A stretch of 64,000 nucleotides of DNA from Odobenus rosmarus divergens (Eukaryota; Chordata; Mammalia; Carnivora; Odobenidae), in the NCBI RefSeq assembly GCF_000321225.1, contig NW_004450479.1:1066236-1130235 (forward strand), read 5' to 3'. The stretch's first letter is position 1; each line of letters opens with the position of its first letter. The notes under the pieces were generated by a model. The model was given only the letters and a program-made list of their open reading frames with translations, searched no databases and was not told the origin of the DNA. Of this stretch, positions 1-12,837 are shown piece by piece. The position numbers and the translations under genes were made by a program.

Positions 1-185
1 CTTCAGCTCAGGTCCTAATCCTAGGGTCCTGGGATCGAGCCCCACATTGGGCTCCCTGCTCCGCGGGAGGCCTGCTTCTCCCTCTCCCACTCCCCCTGCT
101 TGTGTTCCCTCTCGCTGTCTCTCTCTCTGTCAAATAAATAAATAAAATCTTAAAAAAAAAAAAATTAAAAAAAAAAACAAAAACC
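1..185 (+). mobile_element. CAN-SINE (tRNA-Lys-derived), 5' cut by the window edge
   Basis: The stretch has the CAN-SINE middle and tail: GGGATCGAGCCCCACATTGG, the CTCCCTGCTCCGCGGG box, a CT-rich run, CAAATAAATAAATAAAATCTT and a long A-rich end. The tRNA-like head lies before the window. It is inserted next to a SINE head of the opposite strand. Confidence 0.93.
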
Positions 186-226
186 CAAGTCAGAAGATCA
201 ACCGACTGAGCCCCCCAGGTGCCCCG
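186..226 (-). mobile_element. CAN-SINE head fragment, opposite strand
   Basis: Read on the minus strand this starts GGGGCACCTGGGGGGCTCAG and runs into TCGGTTGATCTTCTGACTT, the promoter-bearing head of a CAN-SINE. Only about 40 bp are left, so the plus-strand SINE probably inserted into or truncated it. Confidence 0.75.
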
Positions 227-1130
227 AGGTCTCCCACCTTTATGTTGCATCCTCACCACACAGACATGGTGGGCATAAATAACCCCAAAAACATAGGTGG
301 TAACACTGTGTACAAAAACAATTAGGAGTGTTTGGAGTATTTGTTGATTTTGTTTTTAATAGAGCTAACTGTAAGTTTACACAATTATTGATAAAGGCTG
401 TTGAGCAACTGCCTAGCAAAATTCCCGAAAATCCGGCAGTTGACTCTTCAGAGTTAGGTCGGGCCTGTTCTGCACACCACAGGGAGGCAGAGTTCTAATC
501 ACATGTCTGCCTGGAGTGTGCCCTGTGGCCTCGGGTGAAGTCCGAGCTCCTGGACTGTGGCTCCCGGGGCCCTCCCAGGCTGACCCCTAGCTCGCCTCCC
601 ACTATTTCTGACTTCAGCGGTGACAGGCTCCCCCCTTGCTGCTGCCTCCTCTCCTCTCCGAACCATGCTTGACCTCCACGCTTTTGTCTACACTGGATGC
701 CTTTCCTCCTGACCACTTCTCTTCCTGAGTACTCGGCTCAGTGTCCCCCAGCCCTGGTGGGTGGGGGGAGCTACGGGGGAGGCTGCTGGCACAGTCCTGC
801 CAGGGTCTACATAGGGCTTGGTGGGCCTTGACCGCAGGCTGTCCCCTCACCACACTGGGAGCTGCCTGACCAAAGCCCACCTCACCCCCCCGGGTGTGCC
901 CCTCTCAGAGGCCTGAAGTCAGTACAACAGGGGCTCTTCTTCACCCCAAAGGGGCTGCATGCTCTTACTCCCACTTTCGTCTGGGTCCTATCCTTTGCGG
1001 ACTGACACAGCTGAGCAAGGTCTTTTTCTCCTTTTGCCCAGCGTGTGGGGTCAAGCTCATCCCCCTGTACTCTCTATGGGGGAGGTTAGGGGCAAAGCAC
1101 CCCAGGCCAGAGAGACAAGTACCCAGTGAG
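227..1130. other. Intergenic DNA 3' of RAC3; no gene seen
   Basis: No exon-like reading frame with splice sites is visible. Positions about 290-430 are AT-rich and could be an old repeat or a conserved element. In human the next gene on this side is DCXR, but none of its coding sequence is recognisable here. Confidence 0.5.
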
Positions 1131-1153
1131 GCAGGAGATGTTGGTGGAGAATG

Positions 1154-1159
1154 TTTATT
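1154..1159 (-). terminator. RAC3: RAC3 poly(A) signal AATAAA
   Basis: The plus strand reads TTTATT, giving AATAAA on the minus strand 366 bp after the RAC3 stop codon. It is the only canonical signal in the expected place, so the 3' UTR probably runs from 1524 to about 1135. Confidence 0.8.
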
Positions 1160-1524
1160 GTATAAAAGAAGTAAGGGCCACCCCTTCCTGGGGCACACGA
1201 ACAGGACCCATCCCCCCAACCTCCCCCATCAGGAAGCCCAGCCGGGGGCTGCCCTGGACCCGCCCCTGCAGCCCGAGGGAGACCCTGCTCCCTTCCAGCC
1301 TCCTGTGGGGTCCAGGTAAAGCTGGAGCTGTGCCCCCAGAAAAAGGAGACAGAGCAGACAGGACTCCACTGCCCCAGCCCTATCCCCAGGAGCGGTGGCC
1401 TCGTCCCCATGCTTCTACCCCCTCCCCACCCACACCACTCCCCCACAGCAGACTCAGGGACACCAAACATCTCAACACGACAGCAAACACGGGTCGGGCG
1501 GGGCTGCTCCTCTCGAAGCAGGCT

Positions 1525-3563
<2,039 letters not shown>

Positions 3564-3900
3564 GGGCGCGGGCCGGGCGGGCGCGGCCGCGAGCCGAGCT
3601 GCGGAGAAATGCCCGGCGCCGCAGCGGCCGCGGACCCGAGCCGAGCGCCGAGCCGAGCGGCCGGAGACAGCCGAGCGCCGCCGAGCGCCGGGCGCGGAGA
3701 CAGCCGAGCGCGGCCGGCGGGGGGCGCGGGGGGCGCGAGCCCGCCCCGAACCCGGCACTCGCCGTTCCGGGAGAACTCTGCTGAGGGGTGGGGACACGGC
3801 GACCCCCGGCCAGTCCCCAAGCCCCGGCGGGCTCCCCAGCGCCCCCGGGATCCAAGCCACGGGCCAGGGCGCAGCGCGGGCAGGTGACTCCCACCCCCCA

Positions 3901-4683
3901 CCAGGCCGTGCGTGGGGTGGTCTCTGCTTGTAGCTTCTTCTAGGGAGGGCGCGCCCAGGGCCCACTGCCAGAGGGGATGAGACACCCCCCCCCCCCGCCC
4001 TGGTGCTGGCAGTCCCCAGTCCCTCCGCCGCCGGCGGTCGCCCACAGTAGCTCTGCAGTCACCACCGGTCGTCAGTAGGGAAGGGCCACCCAGCTGCACC
4101 CGGAGGGTCTTCCTTCCAGGGTTGGGACAGAGGGTCTCCCGGGTGGTTGGGAGCACAGATGACGTGGGAAAAGGTATCGGCCCCAAACGTATCACAAAGT
4201 GTAAAAGTTGTGTATTTCAAAAGACCCAGGAGGTCTGGGCCAGCGCGCAGCACTCCTGGTTACATTGTAAAAGGAGCATGTGTGGTTACATTGGAGGAGC
4301 TGATTGTGAGGAGGGGCTGGGGTGGAGCTGGGGACAGCTCTTTTGGATTTTCCTCCCCCATGGGGTTTTTTCCTCAGATGCATGTCAGGCTTATTACTTG
4401 GTACTGGGAGGAAGGCTCGGGAAGGGCCCAGGGGGTGCCCCCTCCGGTCCTGGTGGCCAGCAGCCCTGGGCTGGCCTAGCCTGGTAGCTGGTGCTGAGCA
4501 GCGGCGGTCCCCACTCACTGATCCGGCTGGGCCCCAATTTTCCAAGTCCCCAGCCGTAGACCCTGCCTCCGCTGCCAGACTGTCAGCCAGGCTGTGTCGG
4601 GAGACGCAGGGACAGGCAGCGATGGGGCACACATGTCTGGGAGATGCTGCCCTCCTGCCCCTCCCCGAGTCTCCTGCCTCCCT
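3901..4683 (-). other. LRRC45 3' UTR and LRRC45-RAC3 spacer
   Basis: This is the roughly 0.8 kb between the LRRC45 stop codon and the RAC3 promoter. The 3' UTR of LRRC45 must end here, but there is no AATAAA or ATTAAA on the minus strand. The nearest weak variants are AATAAG (plus-strand CTTATT, 4390-4395) and AATACA (4211-4216). A C13-like homopolymer lies at about 3986-3998. No other gene is seen. Confidence 0.6.
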
Positions 4684-7600
4684 TCACTTCTGGGGGTTCA
4701 CAGCCCTCAGAGGAGACCCCTGCACATAAGCCAGGACAGCATTTTGCAGGAAGCCGGCCCTCTGGGCCTCCTCCTCCCGGATCCGGGCGATCTCGGCCTC
4801 CTTGAGCCGAAGCTTCTCCCGGAGAGAGGCGTTCTCACTCTCCCTGTCCAGCAGCGCCTCCCGGTGGTCACCTGCGATCACTGCAGGACAAGAAACACGG
4901 GGTGGAGGCGGCCCCAGGCAATTGGAAGGTCGGCAGAGGGTCCTGGTGGGGCTTGTGCGGGGTCCCCGGAGGCCAAGCCCAGCTCTGCAGCCTACCCGCC
5001 CACGGGACGACCCAGTGAGAAAGGGTCCTGCTGAGATGGCACGGGGCTGGGGCTCCGCTCACCTTTCAGCCGACGCTCCAGGGCCGCCACCTTCTCTTTC
5101 AGGGCCTCCTGGGCCGTCAGTTCCGCCTGCAGGCGGCCATTCTGCTCGTGCAGCTCCACCCGCACCCTGGTCACCTCAGCCACCTTTTCTTGGTCCTTGT
5201 TGCTCAGTTCCTGCCAGACATGGGGGTGAGAGTGTGGCGGGGGGGAGGGGGCGGGGGGGGGGGGGAGGGCACCGTCCCAGCCACCTGCTGCAGCTCCTCC
5301 AGGCGCCGTCTCAGGCCTTCCACCTGCAGGCCCAGCTGGCTGGCCCGGGCCTGGGCCTCGGCCACTGTCTGCCTCTGCTGCAGGCAGGCGCTCTGAGCCT
5401 CGTCCCGAGCCTGGGCCTGCAGCCGCAGCTTCTCTTCCAGGTGAGCCAGATGCTGCCGCTGTGGGCACAGAAGGGCTGGTGAGCAGAGCGGGGAGGGCCC
5501 AAGCCCTGCCTGTTGCTTCCCTCATGTGGCCCTGAGCTCACGGGGAGTGGGAGGGATCCCCCCCCAGCTAGAGGGGAGCTTTCATTTGCAACGTGGAAAC
5601 TGCCTCATAACTCAAGTTATTATGTGTGTATATCCCAAACAGGCTCAACTTGAACTAGCCTATAGGGAGTACCCAACTCCCAGGCTGACCATTCCGCCCT
5701 TTGGGTCCTGGCTTTGGCCACGCATACCCATCCCAGGGCTGGAGTCAGTGGCTCTTCGTAGGGGGTCAGATGTGGTCCTGGACCTGTCCTGCTCTGACTC
5801 CAATCTGCCCCTGCACCCTTGGGACTCCTGTCCCCCACCTCCCCCCTACAAAGCTTTTCAAAAGACAGCCTGGGGGGCGCCTGGGGGGCTTAGTCGTTAA
5901 GCGTCTGCCTTCGGCTCAGGTCATGATCCCGGGGTCGTGGGATCGGGCCCCGCATCGGGCTCCCTGCTCCGCGGGGGGCCTGCTTCTCCCTCTCCCACTC
6001 CCCCTGCTTGTGTTCCCTCTCTCACTGTGTCTCTCTCTGTCAAATAAATAAAATTTAAAAAAAAGACAGCCTGGGTCTGGCCTGTGCACTTCAGCCCCTC
6101 AGGCCTCGCTCCCTGGTGGCCATGGGCTCACCTCCTCCAGACGGACTTGGTTCTTGGCCTTAATGAGCTCCTCCTCAGCCTGGCCACGCTCACTGAGAGC
6201 CGCCGCCTTCACTCGGCTCAGCTCCTGCACCACAGACAGTGACCCACTGGGCCTGTTCTCCTGTCCTGGCCAGGGGCTCCTCTGGCCCCACCCAGCTGCT
6301 AGGCGAGGGGGTATACCCCTGCACTAGCCTCCTGAGGGCTCTGGTCACTAGGCAGAGTTGCCACAGCCAAGGGATCCCGTGTCCCACCTCATTAGGTCCC
6401 TCTGGCCTCACAGGGATATTGACGGGTGGGTCCTGCTGAGATTCTGAGACCACAGAAGGGGTGCCCCAGGGAAGGGCAGAGACCTGCACCCAACCAGCGC
6501 ATGCTCACCTCCTCCAGGGACAGCCGCGAGGCCTCCAGCCTCTGTACCCTCTCCTGCATGGCCCTCTCGCTCTCTTCCAGGTGACGAGTCATGTGCTCCA
6601 CCTGCCCAGGTGAGGGGCAGGAAGAGGGCTGGAAGACTAGCTCCCCAGCTTACATCCCCCCATGGAATCCTCACCCCGTGGCGGCAAATCCTGGGGACAC
6701 GTCCTTCCCAGAAGGGGCTGCCCCTCATGGCTTTGCAGGAAGCAAGGCTTCGCAGTGCCACACTCAGGTGGCAGCCCGTGCTAGGGTCCTTTCTAGAGGC
6801 TGGTCGGGAGTTTCTGGGTCTGGCATCTGCCGGGGCTGGCAAAGAACTCCCACCCAGCATCCCAAGGTTGTCAGGGGGAGCACAGCCAGGGGTGTGCGTG
6901 GGGGACAGCCTGCCGCCCTGGGCGGGTGGTAGGGACGGGAGGCCGGATGGTGTAACTAACAGGCACCTCCTTGGCTCGCAGCTGCTCCAAGTCCTCCAAG
7001 CTCTGTCGGGACCTTTTCTTCTCCAGTTCCAGACGCTCTGGAAGCCCAGGGGGGAAGAGCATGGGTGGGACTCCCTGAGGGGCCCTCACTCCCTGTCCTC
7101 CCCTCTCTGGGCCCCTCAGCCGCGGCCTGCGTGTACCCACCCTCGGCCTGGTTGGCCCGCATCTTCAGCTCCGCCGTTGTGTTGCTCAGCTCCTGCCTGG
7201 CCAGGAACAGCTGCTCCTGCTGAGCTCTCACCTTCCGCTCCAACTCGTCCACCTGGGAAGCCAGCACCATGGGCGGGAAGCTTGGGCCCTGGCCCCCTGC
7301 CCTTGGCCCCTGCCCCAGTCTCCCCGGGGACCTGGCCCCCTACCCCTCACCTGGTTTTGCAGAAGCAGGTTCTTCTCGTTGGCAGCAGATAAGTCTCTGA
7401 GGAGCTTAAACTCCCGCTCTGCAGCCTCCTGCGGGTGAGACAGGGCACCACCGGTCACCCCTGCCAAACACTACCCGCCCCCCCTGCCCGCCCTGCTCAC
7501 CTGCTGCTCCATCCTGTGCTCCTTTGCCTGCCTCTGCGCCAAGTTTCGCTGTTCCTGCTCCGCGGTAGCCAAGAGCTCCCCCAGGCCCTGGGCCTTTTGC

Positions 7601-10600
7601 TCCGACAGGGCCAGGGCGGCCTCGGCCATCTGCAGCCTGTAAGGAGGGAAAAGCCAGCCCCGCCCCGGCTTCACCTTGAGCCTTGCAAAGGCACTGCAGT
7701 TCTCATTCTTGCCAACCACTAGTCACCTCAGCTAGAGCTCACCTCCTCCAAGAAGTCTTCTGGGATTAACCACCCCGCTGTCTCCGCCCTCTACTTTGTA
7801 CACTGGGGACTAGGGTTCTTGTCTGTATCACTCTTTTCTGCCCCTGGCACATCCCTAAAATGTTCCAAAGCCACCCCTCCACCACTCTCCTACCCTCTGC
7901 CCCACTTACTTGGCCTTGAGGGCATTGATGATGGAATGTCTCTCATTCAGGGCTTCCTGAAGCTGCCCCACACATGCTGCCGATGCCCTATAAGTGGAAA
8001 AGCATGTCTGGGAACCCTAAAGCTCAGAGCACTCCCAGGCCCCCTTGGCTCTGGTAGCAGCTACTGCTCCCTCATGCTTCTACAACTTTCCAGGTGTGGC
8101 CAGGGAAGTTCTCAGTGCTGCCCCAAGCCCCCCAGCCAGTGTCCTTGGTAAGCACATGCTACCAGCTCATCGGTGGGCAGGTGACAAGGCTCAGGGCCAG
8201 TCACCCCATAAGGCCAGAGCCAGGACCCAAACCTCAGGCACCCCACCTGAGCTGTAGCTCTGCGGCCCTGGGGCCACACTCACCTGCTGCTCCTGGCCAT
8301 CTCTTTTCGCTGCTTATCAATCGTCTCCATCAAGTCCAGAAACTGGGGACAGAGCCAACCAGAGCCCCGTCAGGGCCCGGAGCCTGCCTACTGCCCCTGG
8401 TTAAGCAGGAAGGAGGGCAGATGCCCACCGAAGCAGAACAGAAAAGCATCTGCCTCATCCGAGAGGGGGATGGGGCTCCCACACAGCGAGGCCCACTGCC
8501 CGCCCACCCGGCCAGAGGTCAGACCAAAAGGCTGCCTCTCAGGCCTGAGTGTTGGCCACTCAGAGAAGCTCTAGGGTCCAGGGGAAGGGAAGATGACCAT
8601 GACATGGGGACCAAGGTGGGCCCTTTGTCCCTGCAGCTGGAGTGAGGCTCTGCGGTCGGAGGCAGTGCTGTCCTCACCTGCCTGGATTTCTCTTCCTGGA
8701 GGTGTTTTACCTCCTTGCTGAGCACATGGGTGCGGGCCTGGTTCTCTCGGGAAGTGGTCTGCCGCTCCTGGTTGTGGTCCATTGCTTGCTCTACGGGAAA
8801 GAGTCCAGTTATCCACCAAGGGGGCTGCCCAGCCCTCAGAGTGGCCAAGTTAGCCCAGCCCTGCGCCCAGAAGCCAGTCATCAAAGAACACTGTTGGCAG
8901 TCTCACCCCGCAAATCAGAGCACGCTAGGAGGTGAAGGGCTTGAGCAGGGGTAGGGATGGGGGTAACGGTGGGGCCGGGAACCCTGGCCGCACCTGTGCA
9001 GGGCGGCCCGCACATGGGAAGGGGCAGGGGAGAATGCTCAGCTGCCAGAGGTGGATGTTATCTTGGGGCATTTAGGCTCCATCCCAAAGATCAGAGTCCC
9101 CTATATGACTTTTAAGAATTGAATGTCATGCTCAACTCCTGTGTTCTGGAGAGATTCAGGCAGCATTTGGAGAAGAGCCAGCCAAAAGCTGGGAGACTAG
9201 GAAAAGTTAGGGATGACGACACAGGCGGGGCAGGCCCAGCAGGAGGCAGTAGCCCTGTGCAGGATTCCAGCCTAAGTTCAGGCCCTGGGGTGGCTGGTGC
9301 TACTGGAAGGACAAGTAGCTGTGCGGAGTGGCAGAGTGTTCTACTGGGCTTGGGGCTGAGTTGTCGGGGTCACTAATGGGAGGGGACCATGGAGCCCAGG
9401 TGGCCCCACACCCACGAACTCTGGGGTGCCGGGGCAGATGCCAAGAAGCCCCTTCCCAGCTGTGGCTGGGCCACCAAGGCATGAGTGTGGCCCTCAGGGC
9501 AAGGCCCCAAGCCACAGCGCCTCCGTTTCTTCATCTGTGCAAGAGGTGAACCCCCCACGTCGCAGGCCTGGGAAGGGAGCGTGCACATTGAGGAGAGCTC
9601 AGGGCAGCAGAGAGCAGAGCTCCGCAAGCTCACCGCCACCATATCCCTCCCCGACATCTTCTCCCTCTTCTTCCTGTTTCTGATTTAGGCTACCTCACGA
9701 TGCCTGTACACATCCCCGTCCTGAGCCTCGAGCCGCCCCTCCCGCGGTGGCTGGCCCTGTCAGAGGGAATCAGCTTTATGCACAGCTCAAAACAGCACGA
9801 GCCATCAGCAGCCCTGAGTGCCCATACCCACAGCTCTGAGGATGTCGCCTGGGACGTTATTCCCAGCCAGCTCCAGCCTCCACAGGGTTCTGTTGCGGGG
9901 GAGAGAGTTCACCAGGGCCCGGCCCCCCAGGAGGCCGATGCTATTCCAGCGCAGGTCTGGAAGGAAACCTGTTGTCACCAGATGGAATGCACCTGGACAG
10001 AGCTGGTCCGGCCCGGGATGCTTTCTTTGGGGAAGGGTACTCCCTGTGATCACCAACAGAGCAGGGGCCCCGCTCACCGGGCCCTCCCCACGACACCTTC
10101 CCACCCCCTTGCTTCCAGAAGAGGAAAAAAGCAGCAGGAAGGCTGAGGGAGCAGTGGCACAGAGCCCCAGACCGCAGACCTGGAGGAGAGGCCAGTGCGG
10201 GGAGGCCTCACCCAGCTGCTGGAGGCTGGCGTTGCATGTCAGGGCCAAGGCCAGCTCCTCCGCGCCCTTGTGGCTGATCTGGTTGTTGCGGAGGTCCAGC
10301 TGCCGAAGGGTGCCATTGCCCGCCAGGGCTCCGCAGAAGGTGGCGAAGGCATCTTCCCACGTGCCCAGGTTGTTCCACTCCAGGGTGAGGCTGTAGGAAA
10401 GGTGGACGTAAGGTGTGTGGCCCCAAGGAACACCCTGCTGCCATAGGGGCCAGAGGAGAGGTGCAGGCTTCAGGACCTTGGCGGAGAGGCTACAGCCACG
10501 TGAGTAACTTATACTTGCCAACTCCCTACCAACAGATGGGAGACACAGATGACCAGCCAGGAGACGATGCGCTCGGGCTGCAGAATGTACCCTCTGAGCC

Positions 10601-12148
10601 AACCCTGAACCACTCACGGGGGTGGGAGGGGTGCTAGGGGCCAGGACCACACTTACCTCTGAATGGACTTGTTCTGCCGGAGGAGTTGTCCCAGAGCCTC
10701 AGCACCTGCAGCTTGAAGGTTATTGCCCTAAGTCAGGAAGAGGCAGGCTGGTTAATTCCCCATCGTTACAGGATGAGCTCCAAATGCCACATCCACACCC
10801 CACAGGGCCCTGGTCAGGCAATGGATGAGGCCAGGTGGCCTGCTCTCAGAAGGTGCAGCTCCTTTCAGATATTGCTTTCCCTGACCGTAGTGGGCCTCCT
10901 GGTGCAGGTTCATTGTCTGCTCATGTGAACACTTTGGAACTCACATTCCTGACCTCCAATCACCACCCACCCACCCCATCAGAAATGGGTGTGGAAACCT
11001 ATGTGCCAAGAGTACTTATAGACACTGTCAATGGCCACCATTCAGATTTTCAGGCTGACAGGACGCTCAAATCTTCCTCCCACCGCCCCCCCCCCCACTC
11101 CCGGTCTCAAATAGCATGCCCGAGTGCAGACCTGCTCACCTTTAGATCCAGAAACCGCACGACGGTGTGGGCACACAGCCCCTGAAGCAGCAGTGTAGCT
11201 CCTGTAGGGAGGTAGGGCCCTCACTCTGTGCCCCTGAGCTCCTCCCTGTGGACTCCAGCTTGGAGCAGCTCCCCAGACACAGGGCAGAGATGACTGTCCC
11301 AGCGGCCCCCAGTGGTCAGGATTCATGCCAGAAATGAGTTGCCCTGCTCACTGCCAGGTTTGAAACATCTGGGGCGCCTGGGTGGCTCAGTCGTTGGGTG
11401 TCTGCCTTTGGCTCAGGTCATGATCATACAGTCCTGGGATCAAGCCCCGCCTCGGGCTCCCTGCTCCACGGGAAGCCTGCTACTCCCTCCCTGACTCCCC
11501 CTGCTTGTGTTCCCTCTCTTGCTGTGTCTCTCTCTGTCATAAATAAAATCCTTTAAAAAAAAAAAAAAACCTGTAATCTCTGCTAGGCACAGAGCCAGGC
11601 TGCTGACCTTATGCTCACCAGCACACTGGATCTCTCCTAAGTCAGGGGAAGGTAAGGTTTCTCTGTTACAAAGAGAAACTGCCCTCTGCTGCCAGGGACG
11701 CTGCTGCTTTAACGACATATAGTACAGAAGCACAGAAACCTCACAAAGATGAGGTCTGGTGGGATGGAAGAGCTCTCTGCCAGAGGCTGCCAAGGAATGA
11801 GGGCCATGTGCAGCAAACCAGGGCAAAGAGAGCAAGGCCAGGCTGCCCGTGGTCAAAGGGCTTGATCCCAATCCCAGCTCTGAAGTTGCGAGGGGTGCCC
11901 TGGCCCCTGCCCATGCTCGGGTGCCCACCTTCCTCGCTGAGCATGCAGTCACTCAGGATGAGCTCCGTCAGCAGTACCTCCTTCTGCAGCAGCTTGCCCA
12001 AGGCCCTGCAGGTGTCCACGGTCAGGCTCTGGGTGGCCAGGTCCAGCCGGCCCCGTGGCAGCTCCTGCAGTTGCTGCAGGACAGTTTCCTGGGGCTCAGA
12101 CCCACTTTCCTTGCACAGCCGGCTGTAGGAGTGCCGGAACTCCTCCAT
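4684..12148 (-). CDS. LRRC45: LRRC45, leucine-rich-repeat coiled-coil centrosome linker protein (17 coding exons, complete)
   Basis: Exons: 12148-11929, 11201-11140, 10727-10657, 10390-10212, 9956-9828, 8790-8678, 8342-8284, 7987-7910, 7636-7501, 7428-7351, 7252-7141, 7037-6967, 6601-6509, 6224-6132, 5458-5285, 5210-5063, 4880-4684. The total is 2013 nt, 670 aa plus TGA, the same length as the human protein as I recall it. The ATG has a strong context (GCCATGG). Residues about 60-220 hold ribonuclease-inhibitor-type leucine-rich repeats ([41 protein letters not shown]). Residues about 225-650 are a long heptad-rich coiled coil (for example [12 protein letters not shown]), split over many short phase-0 exons. 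Family knowledge: it sits at the proximal centriole ends with C-Nap1 and rootletin, is needed for centrosome cohesion, and is also reported at distal appendages in ciliogenesis. It is divergent with CENPX across 0.7 kb. Confidence 0.97.
5860..6075 (+). mobile_element. CAN-SINE with perfect 15-bp target-site duplication, LRRC45 intron 14
   Basis: The SINE body is about 5875-6060. It is flanked by identical copies of AAAAGACAGCCTGGG at 5860-5874 and 6061-6075. The body is close to consensus. It lies antisense to LRRC45. Confidence 0.97.
11371..11570 (+). mobile_element. CAN-SINE in LRRC45 intron 1
   Basis: The head GGGGCGCCTGGGTGGCTCAG, the CT-rich middle and a tail ATAAATAAAATCC plus A15 are all present. 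It is antisense to LRRC45. A clear target-site duplication was not found. Confidence 0.95.
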
Positions 12149-12837
12149 GGCACGCTCCTAGAGACGGACTTCACCATGAGGCAGCTGAAGCCGAGTGCAG
12201 GCTCTGGCTACCCGGCTCCTCTCCCTAAGGGCAAGAGGGCAGGGCCTCTCCCGTGGGGGCCTACGGCGCCGAGCAGCTCAGGGTGGAGCACAAGGACTCC
12301 TAAGTCCTCAGCAGCCGAGCAACGAGGGACAAACCGAATTGGTTCTCCAGGAGGGAGGCCCCATGAGGGCGGGAGAGTGGGCAGGGGACCGCTCCAGCAG
12401 GGAACCGGGGAGGGGGGTGTCCGCCAGGAGGCGGGGATGAGGGTCCCTAGCCGACTGTCCCTCCAGCGGCGGGGCGGGACCCCAGGCCCCCAGCCCGCGC
12501 GCGTCGGACTCTCACTCTCTAGCCGCGGGTCCGCGCAGCCGCCGCAAAGCCTCAGTATCCAGGAAGAGCAAGGTGTGCCGGGAAGGGCGGGCGCAAACTG
12601 CAACTCCCAAGAGACTTTGCGGGGGGAGGGCGTTGCTCGCCTCGGACCAATAGGGACGAAGGGGCGGGCACACGCTGCGGACCCACGGGGGCGGGGCAGG
12701 GCGGAGGCGGGGCTGCGGAAGGCGCGCTCCGGGCTGATTGGCTGGAGGAGCGGGGGCGGGGCCTCGGAGGGCGCGCTCAGGGCGGACTGGCTGGGGGGCT
12801 CCCGGGGCTCTGGAGGGCGCGCGTCCGGGCGGCTGTC
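12149..12837. promoter_or_regulatory. Bidirectional CpG-island promoter of LRRC45 (minus) and CENPX (plus)
   Basis: Only 689 bp separate the two start codons. Seen directly: CCAAT at 12647-12651 and ATTGG (reverse CCAAT) at 12737-12741, several GGGGCGGGG GC boxes (about 12690-12765), and a ZNF143/THAP11-like ACTGCAACTCCCAAGAG at 12597-12613. No TATA box is seen. On the minus strand an acceptor TCTCTAG at 12158 and a donor AGA/GTGAGA at 12516/12515 suggest that LRRC45 has a short noncoding first exon ending at 12516 and 9 nt of 5' UTR (12157-12149) before its ATG. From 12721 to the CENPX ATG the promoter is a degenerate tandem repeat of about 48 bp (see findings). Confidence 0.85.

Noticed and set aside
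1..1130. DCXR 3' end expected by synteny
   Set aside because: No DCXR coding sequence can be read; it probably lies just before the window.
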